Shown here: piece by piece, positions 9,301-21,200 of the stretch
Numbering within the stretch: position 1 is the stretch's first letter
How the letters are laid out: each line of letters opens with the position of its first letter
Source: Ricordea florida
Taxonomy: Eukaryota; Cnidaria; Anthozoa; Corallimorpharia; Ricordeidae
NCBI GenBank assembly: GCA_949710005.1
Contig: OX453276.1
Location: 10,541,053-10,605,052, forward strand
Direction: 5' to 3'
Length of the DNA: 64,000 nucleotides
Notes under the pieces: model-generated
Database searches by the model: none
What the model was told of the DNA's origin: nothing
The model's input: the letters and a program-made list of their open reading frames with translations, nothing else
Made by a program: the position numbers and the translations under genes

Positions 9301-12300
9301 ACAATTAGATTACCGTATTCGCTCTCAATTTCTATGAAGTGATAGTTCATTCGGCCTTCGGCCTCATCAACTATCACCCCTTATAGTTCACCAAAATTCT
9401 CACCGATTCTTATTGGTTTGAATTGATCACGGGAGGCGAAGTGTACGTCCGCGAAGAGATACCATTTGAACAATAGAGTGCTTCTGTCGAGGAACTATCG
9501 GCTGATACTTGCCCCGCGGAAATTTGATGTTCTTAAAACAAATATTCTAGTTTTAAGAACATCAAATTTCCAAGGGGCAACTATCGGACCGATAGTTCCG
9601 AGACATAAACACTCTATTGTCTTTATTGTTCACCACCAAATTTTCTTCCGCGCGCAACTTGAAAAACAGTCAAAACCCACTAAATGCAGATCAATCAAAT
9701 ATTTATCCATACGCACAGCCTGAAATTTCAATAATTCGCAACATACATTGCCTAAAAAATGCGGTATAACTGTCAGAAAATTCACATTTTCACGGACCCA
9801 CTATCCATCCGGGTATTTTCCTCGGAAGGGCACTATGCGCTGTTATAACCCACCGACTAATTTTCGTGCCATCTTATTGGCTATTTTGGTCACGTGGTGT
9901 CAAATAGCTTGACGGGTATTTAGTAAATAAACCCCTTCCGGCGGCTGGTATATCGGAGGATAATGCCCGCGGCTGAGAGATTGTCCGAAAAATGAACAGT
10001 TGGCCGAGAAGCGAAGCTTCGAGGGCATATGTGAAATTTTGAGGACAATCTCTCAGCCAAGGGCATTATCCTCCCATATACCAGTAAGCCAGGAAGGGGT
10101 TTATTTATTTTATAACCCTCCGCGATCGTGAATTAATTTCTACTTTGTACCTGTTGAAGAAAAAGAAAAAACAAGTCGTCTGACTGGGGATTCAGGCGAC
10201 TGATGCAAACACTGCATGTACAGTGATTGGTTAAAATTGTTTTATATAAACTGTGATTGGACCAGAGCTTGACAAGCTGTCATGTCAAACATACTCTCGC
10301 AACGCCCCTTACATGAAAATCTGGAAAACACGGCACTTTTGGTTTATTTTACCAACTGTTTTTTTCGAAAACAAGTCAAATCAAAACATTTCCAATGGAT
10401 TAGAACAGAAAATCGAACCATACCACTAACACTGCGAAAGAAATTACACCCATGAAACAGGGAATTTGGAAAATATGGTGTAGTTGAAGGAATTGTTCGC
10501 AAACTTGGCTTTATTGTTGAATGGCGGGCGCCGAGGAGATCGAAGAAAAACAAGGGTAGGCGAACTTTAGTTCCAGTTGCAAGAACAGGTTGAACTGACT
10601 GAACCGAATTCTTTCGAGCTACAAATCGAGCGATAGTATGGGATGACTCGAATAGTTGTTCTGCTGTTAGTCGTGTATGGAGCGATTTATCGTTTGCGTA
10701 GTTTATCGTTTTTGGCTTGGAAAAGTTTCTCAACCGGCAGCTTTAAATACAAGGAGAAGTGTACCTTGTGCAAAACCAGCCTTTTTGCACATTTCAGTGG
10801 GGAGATTTTCAAGAATTTGATTGCCCAAGGGTTCGTAACTTTTGCTCACCTCCATGCCAAAAACACCAGCAGCTTATTTTGTTGATTTTCTGTTTATCCG
10901 GAGCTACAATTGCGACTAGCTACTTTAAAATTACGATGTCACTGGATTATAAAAACGAGTTTGTTTGTTTTCCATGGAAATTAAATAAAGAAAACACCGA
11001 ACACTGAATGTTTCCGTTTCTTAATTGTGATCCAAAAATCGGACGACAAATATCGCTTCGGACGGGGGGTATTGCGTGATACCCGTCCTCCGATTTTGTA
11101 CCACGTGACTCAAAATAGCCAATAAAATTGCTCAAAAATTAATCGGTGGGTTATAACAGGCGATATACCCCGGCCGCGTGAATATTTGCCCTGCAATTTT
11201 TCAGTCGCAAGAAAACACAACAAAGTTAGTCTCAAGTTTTTTTTACAATAAACTCGTTTTTATAATCCAGTGACATCGTAATTTTAAAGTAGCTAGTCGC
11301 AATTGTAGCTCCAGATAAAACAGAAAATCAAAATAAACTGCTGGTGTTTTTGGCCTGGAGGTGAGCAAAAGTTACGAACCCTTGGGCAATCAAATTCTTG
11401 AAAATCTCCCCACTGAAATGTGCAAAAAGGCTGGTTTTGCACAAGGTACACTTCCCCTTGTCTTTAAAGCTGCCGGTTGAGAAACTTTTCCAAGCAAAAA
11501 ACGATAAACTACGCAAACGATAAATCGCTCAAGTGGTACAGTACACGACTAACTGTAGAACAACTATTCGAGTCATCCGATACTATCGCTCGATTTATAG
11601 CTCAAAAGAATTCTGTTCAGTCAGTTCAACCTGTTCTTGCAACTGGAACTAAAGTTCGCCTACCCTTTTTTTTCTTCGATCTCCTCGGCGCCCGCCATTC
11701 AGCAATAAAGCCAAGTTTGCGAACAATTCCTTCAACTACACCATTTTTTCCAAATTCCCTGTTTCATGGGTTTAATTTCTTTCGCAGTGTTAGTGGTATG
11801 GTTCGATTTTCTGTTCTAATCCATTGGAAATGTTTTGCTTTGACTTGTTTTCGAAAAAACAGTTGGCAAAATAAACCAAAAGTGCCGTGTTTTCCACATT
11901 TTCATGTAAGGGGCGCTGCGAGAGTATGTTTGACATGACAGCTTGTCAAGCTCTGGTTCAATCAAAATTTCACACGTGCCCTCGAAGCTTCGCTTCTCGG
12001 CCAAATGTTCATTTTTCGGACAATCTTTCAGCCGCGGCCATTATCCTCCGATATACCAGCCGCCGGAAGGGGTTTATTCACTAAATAGTGTGTCTCCGCG
12101 GACGAACACTATCGGGTCACGTGATCAATTTAAACCAATAAGAATCGGAGAAAATTTAGCGCTGAACTATAACAGCCCTTATAGTTCACCACTAAATTTT
12201 CTCCGATTCGTATTGGTTTAAATTGATCACGTGACGCGATAGTGTTCGTCCGCGGAGACACACTATCAGCGCATAGTGCCCTTCCGAGGAAAATACCCGG

Positions 12301-13002
12301 ATGGATAGTGCCCGTCTGTGAAAATGTGAATTTTCTGACAGTTATACCGTATTTTTTAAGCAATGTATTTTGCGAATTATTGAAATTTCAGGCTGTGCAC
12401 ATTGATAAATATCTGATTGATCTGCTTTTATTGGGTTTTGACTGTTTTTCAACTGGCGCGCGGAAGAAAATTTAGTGGTGAACAATAAAGACAATAGAGT
12501 GTTTATGTCTCGGAACTATCGGTCCGATAGTTGCCCCTTGGAAATTTGATGTTCTTAAAACTATCATATTTGCCCTCGAAGCTTCGCTTCTTGGGCAAAT
12601 ATTTGTTTTAAGAACATCAAATTTCCGCGGGGCAACTATCAGCCGATAGTTCCTCGACAGAAACACTCTATTGTTTAAATAGTGCACTTCCGAGGAAAAT
12701 ACCCGGATGGATAGTCCTTGTCCATGAAATTTTAGTTAGTATGGCTACTCGCTTCGTCGAGGTCAACGAAGGAGATGTAACCAGCGAATTATTGACATTT
12801 GTGACAGGCTGTACACATGAATAAATATTTGAACCCTTGGTTGTAATAACTTCGTGGGACGTTAAAAAACCCACACGCTGTTCGCAAAGAGTAGGGACGT
12901 AGTTCCCGGTGTTGTGGTATGGCCTTTGTGAATGTAATTTCACACACGTACGTATTATGAACGAGCTTATATAGCTCCTAGGCGTTACGTGTATAAATAA
13001 AG

Positions 13003-13033
<31 letters not shown>

Positions 13034-15152
13034 CTGCATTTACTGGCTTTTGACTGTTTTTCAACTGGCGCGCGGAAGAAAATTTAGTGGTGAACAATAA
13101 AGACAATAGAGTGTTTATGTCTCGGAACTATCAGTCTGATACATGTAGTTGCCCCTTGGAAATTTGATGATCTTAAAACTGGCGTATTTGCCCTCGAAGG
13201 TTCGCTTCTTGGGCAAATATTTGTTTTCAGAACATCAAATATCCGCGGGGCAACTATCAGCCGATAGTTTCTCGACAGAAACAATATTGTTTAAAAAGAA
13301 ATCTCGAGCTCATAATCTAATTGTTAAATAGCGAATTTAGAAATCAGACACCGGGGTAAAAAACATCCAGTGCTTAAAATTCAGGCCCTGCATTTCGCCT
13401 GTCAGTAACCTGTTAACAAGCGCTCGGTAGCCTGTCGGCAAAATCTCGGGAGCCTGTCGGAAGCTTGTCGGCAGCCTCTCGACAAACTGTCGGTAGCCTA
13501 TTAGATAGGTGAGTAACCGAAATGGTTTATCACGTTACAAGTATTTGAAAAACTGACCTCTTCCAAGCTCAGTAGCAGATGTTCATAGACCTTATAGGGA
13601 TCTTCTTGCCTCTTGGATGCTTTTCTCTCCTTGACTTGTGTTCCTTCTTTGGCATCTTTTTCCAATTCTTCCTGATCTCTGCAAAAACGAACAAATCAAA
13701 TTTTATCACATTTTTTCTTCGTTATTTTCTTTGAGAGCTGCATTTTCATTTCCAACGGTACATAAACAACACATGCAGGCAAACACCAAAGAAAAATCCA
13801 CATTTGACAAAAGTGATTATGAAGACAACGAGGGAGATAATGCTCTTCATGTAGGCCTAAAAAATTTCAAACCCTTGCTTTTGTGCTTTGATCTATTGAA
13901 AGACAAGAAGACGCTTGAAGGCGTTTACGCGGGATGTGTTGGTTTAAAATTGCTGACGCAGTATGTTTTTTTTCCTGATTGTGCGATCATGGATATCCAG
14001 GGTGCAATCCAACCTGACTTGCACGTGATTCGGAGTTACAGCCAATAAAAATCACACAATTTTTTCGGGACGGGCTCGGGATACGGGAAAGTTAAAAAAA
14101 CAAGGCAATTTTTGACTCCCAAGACGACGAAAGGAATGCGCTACCGAATTTTATACGCTGGCTGACTACGTCATCCCGCGTAAAAAGTATTGTGAGAATA
14201 GTTTCTAAAGAAACTGGTGCTGCGTCGGTGGGGAATTGAAACACAAGGAATTGGGATAATCAAACGAATTGATAAAGTAAGTTATAACACCGTAAGGTAA
14301 AAGGGAGGTGCTGAAGGGTTAAGACTCGAAACATTCGCTCCGACGAAAGGCTAACACTCGAAACGTCAGCAAATCCCTTTTACCTTACGGTGTTATAACT
14401 TACTTTATCAATACGTTTGATTATCCCAATTTCTTGTATTGAAATAAAAGGCTATCAATTTATATTTTTTTATGTTACACTGACTAAGCGACAACTAGGT
14501 TTGATCGGATCAATATCAGTTTCTGGGCAACCGTGCACCTACCCCTCCCCTAAACCAACATTAACGCTAACTTTTTAACTCATTATAACTTGTTGGATTA
14601 GGGGAGGGGTAGGTGCACAGTTGCCCAGAAACTGATATTGATCCGTTTGATCTCTGTTAAGCAAAGCCCGGAAGGACGTAAAAGTTTACTGAATCACAGG
14701 AATTCGTATCAATACCGCTGAGCTTAAGGCATAGTAAAGGCAAAGGCGCACACGAGCCACAGGATGCCCACACGGCCGGAGCTTATCCCGGTCTCTATAG
14801 CATTAAGCACCTGCGAGTATTATTACTCCCCCCTGGATGGGATGCTAGTCCATCGCAGGGTCACCCCCAGCATTATATCGCCGGTACTCATTTATACACC
14901 TGGGTGGAGAGAGACAGTGTGGAGTAAAGTTTCTTGTCAAAGGAAACAACACAGTGCCAGCACTAGGGCTAGAACTCCAAACCTCCTGCTTGCACGTCCG
15001 ACACGCCAACCACTACACTACTGTGCCTCCGAGCTTAAGAGGCTGTCCGCGTAAGAACGGAGAAGGCAATTTTCGGACCTTTTCCGATTTGGCTGATTTT
15101 TTCAGTGAAAGTCAGCCATTATGTCCCATGTACAAATATCACATTTGTTTGG

Positions 15153-15227
<75 letters not shown>

Positions 15228-18200
15228 GTACTAAGCTAAGGCCAGACTAGTAATTTACAGAATAAAATCTGTGGGCACTCTACGCCCTGCGTTGTAGGAA
15301 ATTGTGCTAAATTATCAAATCTGCGCCATTGTCATGTACGCTTACATTTTGGCGGTACGACCGATAGACTTATTGTCCAACTAAAAACGCTTTGGAACTT
15401 AAGTTAACATCAACAGCCCGCCTCATTAGTTGCAAATAAACATTTTCGGTTGTTTTTCTCGTTGTTTACAACAGATGCAAATGTCCGTAACAATGCTATG
15501 AAACCAACGACCGATATCCGATACGCATCACAAATATGCAAATTGACTGAAAACCCGATGTCTGTTTGTTCCACATGAAAAAACCTTTTTTAGGGTTCAT
15601 TTCCAGGAAATTGGATTAATTTTTACCCGAAAAAAATTGCTCTAAGTCTCTACGTGAACGTTCTTTGAAAAATTTCCCCTTTTCGCCCAATGCACTGCAT
15701 TTTGTTTTTCTGCTCAATCCTGTCAATTTCATTTTGCATTCCAATTCAATAGGCCCTTTGCAGCTGGGGTCACGTGACCAAATTTTTCCGACAAAATTTT
15801 CATATTATGGGCTATAACTTAAAGAATCCCAGAAATGGAAAGAGCGCATCGAAAATACCAAAATGGCCAAGTTTTATGCCCCTTGCATTAAAGAGTAAGT
15901 TTATACGACAGCTTGAATTTTCGGAAAATTTAGAGGATTTGTATGGAAAATGTTGCTGGAGAGCAAGACCACATTTTCCATACAAATCCTCTAAATTTTC
16001 CGAAAATTCAAGCTGTCGTATAAACTTACTCTTTAATGCCAGGGGCATAAAACTTGGCCATTTTGGTATTTTCGATGCGCTCTTTCCATTTCTGGCATTT
16101 GTTAAGTTATAACCCATAATTTTATGAAAAGTAGGTCACGTGATGGCTTAGCTGCAAAGGGCCTATTACAACATTGCCGCAACTCGGTCTTCAAATAAAT
16201 CATACTGCTTTCTTTTAAATAAATAATCGTCTTTTCTCATATTAAAACAACTCTATTTGGTGCCCGAGGAAGAGCCTTTTCTCTGCCTCTTTTTAGTGGG
16301 AGTACAAAACTGCTTCTTTGGCCGTAATTTAATTACATGAAAACGACTTTGAAAAGTTCATTTTTCTCCGAATTGTCGTGATGCGCAGACCTGGCTCCCA
16401 GTCGGTAATGAAGAAATGCGAAATATTAGTATTTCTCCTTCCACTTGTTCTTTACGTGAAATTTTACATACTCCATGCGGGTCTAGTGGGGCCATGTTTT
16501 ACTCTACGAGCGCAAATCAGATGTTTCCGTGCATCTTGCTAGCTGCCACTTGTCAAAATGTGATATTACTGAAACCGAACTTATCATCTCAAGAGCTGGA
16601 ATTCGAGGATTTTTGCCATCGCAGCTTGCTGGCATGACCATCTGCACAGACAACTATCGGGCACAGGCAACTATTAGGAAGATGTTGGCGAGCACAGAAG
16701 TCATGCCAACACCCTGGCCATACTGGGAAAATTGTTAGTGTGGCGGGAAAGCATGTAATAGGCAAATTATGTCTTTTGTTTGGCGAGGTCGCAACTGTGG
16801 GATCATGTAAGGCTGCATTCATTATGTATACTTAGGAGCGAATCACTCGCTCCTGGTATACTACAGGGGGGTGGGGCAGAGGATGTTTTTTAGACAATGC
16901 AATATTTTTAGATCCCCACAATTCACAAGAATTTTTTTATGACTCCCCCCACTTGCTCAGAAGGAAAAACATGACATCCCCCTTTAAGATGACAATGATG
17001 ATCAGGATGATAGGATGAGAATGATGCTGGTCAGGATGATCACATAATGATAATGATTGACAATTTACACATAATTTTTAGGCCTTTTCCAATTCCTAAA
17101 TTTTGAGTTCCCCCTCAAAATCCTCTGCCCCCCCTGTAGTATACATAATGATGCAGCCTAAGTGCATACCACATTTTTTTGTAGTTATGGTTATTGTGAA
17201 AGTGTCTACTAATTCAAATATTCCTATATTTTCTCAGTTTATCCTTTAAAAAAATTGTTGTGATTTGGGAGGATCAAAAAATATTACATGCTATCCCGCC
17301 ACACTAACAATTTTCCCAGTATGGCCAGGGTGTTGGCATGACTTCTGTGCTCGCCAACATCTTCCTAATAGTTGTCTGTGCCCAATAGTTGTCTGTGCAG
17401 ATGGTCATGCCAGCAAGCTGCGATGGCAAAAATCCTCGAATTCCAGCTCTTGCGATGATAAGTTTGATTTCAGTAATATCACATTTTGACAAGTGGCAGC
17501 TAGCAAGATGCGCGGAAACATCTGATTTGCGCTCGTAGGGTAAAACATGGCTCTTCTCGCCCCCACTAGACCCGCATGGAGTATGCAAAATTTCATGTAA
17601 AGAACAAGTGGAACAAGGAATACTCATTTTTCGCATTTCTTCATTACCGACTGGGAGCCAGGTCTGCGCATCACGACAATTCGGAGAAAAATGAACTTTT
17701 CAAAGTCGTTTTCATGTAATTAAATTACGCCCAAAGAAGCAGTTTTGTACTCCCACTAAAAAGAAGCAGAAGAATTAATATCTCCTTTACTCCAAGAAAA
17801 GGCTCTTCCTCGGGCACCAAGTGGAGTTGTTTTAATATGAGAAAAGACGATTATTTATTTAAAAGAAAGCAGTATGATTTATTTGAAGACCGAGTTGCGG
17901 CAATGTTGTAATTGAATTGGAATGCAAAATGAAATTTACAGGATTGAGCAGAAAGACAAAATGCAGTGCATTGGGCGAAAAGGGGAAATTTTTCAAAGAA
18001 CGTTCACGTAGAGTCTAAGAGCAATTTTTTTCGGGTAAAAATTAATCCAATTTCCTGGAAATGAACCCTAAAAAAGGTTTTTTCATGTGGAACAATCAGA
18101 CATCGGGTTTTCAATCAATTTGCATATTTGTGATGCGGATCGGATATCGGTCGTTGGTTTCATAGCATTGTTATGGACATTTGCATCTGTTGTAAACAAC

Positions 18201-21200
18201 GAGAAAAACAACCGAAAATGTTTATTTGCAACTAATGAGGCGGGCTGTTGATGTTAACTTAAGTTCCAAAGCGTTTTTAGTTGGACAATAAGTCTATCGG
18301 TCGTACCGCCGAAATGTAAGCGTACATGACAATGGCGCAGATTTGATAATTTAGCACAATTTCCTACAACGCAGGGCGTAGAGTGCCCACAGATTTTATT
18401 CTGTAAATTACTAGTCTGGCCTTAGCTTAGTACTTTCGTGTCATGATTCAGTTTACCTTGACTTAGGTGCCACATTGGAGAAAATACTACTCAACTGAAG
18501 GTATGTCACGTTTGGCTTATTTTGTATTGTGACAGAGGTTATCTTCAAAGCCTTTTTGTTCAGTCAAACTTGTTCCAAGTTTTTCTGTACAACATGTCAA
18601 GTATTAAGGAGTGATTAAACTTGAATATGTGAAAAATTCAGCTTGTTTTGTGAAAAAGTTCTAATTTGGCAGCTCCCTAAGTGTAGGGCTAAATCTGAGA
18701 GGGTCGGCAGGCAAATCGGGCAACACTGAGGTTGTCTAAAAAACCGCCTCGCAAAAAATGAAATAAATCGAATTGATCCAAACAAATGTGATATTTGTAC
18801 ATGGGACATAATGGCTGACATTCACTGAAAAAATCAGCCAAATCGGAAAAGGTCCGAAAATTGCCTTCTCCGTTCTGACGCGGACAGCCTCTTAAGGCGT
18901 GGCATGTTTGAAAAGCCAGAACACAGCACTCCGAAAGTTTTGGTACCTCGACTCCCGCAACAGTTTTTTTTATTTTTTTCAACTCGCGCTGCATCGGAAA
19001 TATGTGTTCTCTAAACTGTCCAGATTGCACCTAGCGCAAAATTCGACCCATGCTACCGCGTAACTTTGAAGTGGCCGATTGAAACCTCTATTTCTCTCAA
19101 TTTTAGAATGGTACACTATTGACAACGTATCTTACCGACAAGACTCATTGACATTGGACTTTACTTCGCCTTTGGTCACTACATCTACCACAATCTCATC
19201 AACAAGTCTGTGTGATCTAATTTCCTCTTCACTGTCTATTATGTTACCACCTTCTTGGCAGCTGTCATCATCTGAACTCTGGGAATCGTCTTTATCTGTC
19301 ACACATTCCTCCTATGAAACAGAAAAACAGCCATGATTTACCATACTCATCTACCATTTCCCTAACAAGACTCAAATAAAAATTCTGGATCAATGTCAGC
19401 ATCTGAGCAACTATGCACATACCCCTCCCCTAACTCAACATTAACACTAACTTTTAAACTTAATATAACTTGTCAGGTTAGGGGAGGGGTAGGTACACAG
19501 TTGCCCAGATACTGACATTGATCCAAAATTCTCATACACACGAGTACCATTCAAAGGAATCCAGAATTTTTTGGTCTTTGGAATGTGTACTCCAAATTTA
19601 AGTGAAATAGCTTGATCAAAACAAGTAACAAAACCTGCCATGGATAAAAGTTTTGCAGAACAAGATAAACAAACAACTTTAGGGTTGATAACGTTAACTC
19701 GTCTTTCGTCACACAACATAGTCACTGGAATTTATATTATGATCAAATTTTCCACAGTGAACAACAACCCATTCCTTAACTTAAGGGTTAACAGCAGATA
19801 CAACAAGTCAAAGCGTGAATGTAATGAGTTAAAAAAAGAGCTTAATACCAGAACTTCAGAGATTAAAGAAATGCATAGAAAAGGGTTGGATCCACAACTG
19901 GGGACTGTTCCACAAAGGGGGACTATGAGCCAGAGGACAATTAAAACATGCATGTACACATTGTACAAGAAGACTGTGAGTGGTCTCCAATACAATACCC
20001 CTAGGTGTTTCAACACACAATCAAAGGCTCCTTCGAGCTACCTCGTGGTATGTGGTTATTATTCTATGAAGTGCTGTCCTTTCCCCAGACCATAAAGCGT
20101 TCATTCCAAATCGTTCGTTTTGTGCACTCTTGCTATGGCTGATCGATTACTTGTCGTCCAAATTGGAGACATCATCACTTTTAGGACTTTAAAACCCATT
20201 TCTTTCCACTCGAGCATTCTTGAACACATTTCCTGTTCGTTCACAAGATCTTCGAAAGTGTATTTTGATCAAAGATGGAGCGAAAGGAAAGAAAACCCGC
20301 CTTGACAATCTTTGCGTCGGGCTCAACACAACAGACACCATCTTGTAAACATGTGCTGCCGCTTTGTCTCACCCCCTCCCCACATATTATGTGAACATAG
20401 AACAACTGCATGACTTTGTGGACAAAACCAAACCTAGTAGGGGAGACAGGGGAGACAGGGGAGAACCTGTTTAATTCACATTTAATGCTGATTTAATGCA
20501 TAAATTAATTGTCTAACAGGAATGGAGTGACAAATCCAACCATCACTATACCTCATGGTATGACATACCTACCATGAAGTAAAAACCAGAAACCAGTCAT
20601 GTGGGCCTTGCAAACCCATATGCAGTTTTATCTACAGTGCCGGATCATCTCATCTTTTGACAATACATAAAACAATGTTAAAAGATTTATTTAGTTACTT
20701 ACAGTCACTGTTAGTATCATTTCTGATCAGCAAAACATGGAAAAAATTATAACTTTTTTAATGATCAGCCTCGTTTTCTTGAACTTTCTTACATTTCCCT
20801 TGATGGAGGTGGACAATATTTCATCATTACTGTGTGATTCAGCAGGATTGCCATGGTGACCTTCATCATCAGTCTGTTTAGCTTGACCACAACTTTCTCC
20901 ATGTTCATTATTCCCAATACCACAATTTTCATCTGTGTCCATGAGTTCACAGGTAGTTTGTTGAAACCACAGTCGATGATTTTTAAAACTGAAATAAAGA
21001 GTACAAGCTTAAGTAAGTTCAAAATAATATTTAAAACACTTTTGTTAATGTGCTCCTTTTGTTATTTATCTTAATTATTAATTTTTACACATATTAAGAC
21101 TCTGAGCAGATCATATTCATGAGTGAATACTTTATATGTGAAAAAACAAACAAGCCTGCAGGCAGAGGGTGAATTGGGGGAACTGCTAGACGATATTGGC

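Larger units (their letters stand above)
9466..12676. repeat. 3.2-kb imperfect palindrome (nest of foldback elements)
   Basis: The left arm (about 9466-10966) and right arm (about 11252-12676) are reverse complements along most of their length, around a spacer of about 285 bp. Checks include ctcgacagaaacactctatt (12652) against its inverse at 9472, the gcgcatagtgcccttccgag block (12268) against 9823, and the aaaacgagtttg/caaactcgtttt inner pair (10953/11253). The arms differ by indels: the left arm holds about 210 bp missing from the right near 10050-10260. Open frames in the arms mirror each other and are not genes. It lies in the TSEN2 intron between exons 7 and 6. Confidence 0.88.
15032..18898. 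repeat. 3.9-kb composite palindrome
   Basis: The outer inverted pair is 15032-15157 / 18775-18898 (cttaagaggctgtccgcg at the left tip). The main arms are 15228-16756 / 17283-18440, mostly near-identical inverses. The left arm carries a 414-bp nested element absent from the right arm. The spacer at 16757-17282 has its own short inverted repeat. It lies in the TSEN2 intron between exons 6 and 5, so the pre-mRNA could fold into a very long hairpin. The mirrored open frames (16416-16738 and 17304-17636) are palindrome products, not genes. Confidence 0.92.

Noticed and set aside
10344..11938. Mirrored open frames of up to 153 codons
   Set aside because: They are the two arms of the 3.2-kb palindrome read in opposite directions, without family similarity.
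15774..16117. Two overlapping open frames of about 100 codons on opposite strands
   Set aside because: Nearly identical proteins from both strands are the hallmark of the foldback element, not of coding.
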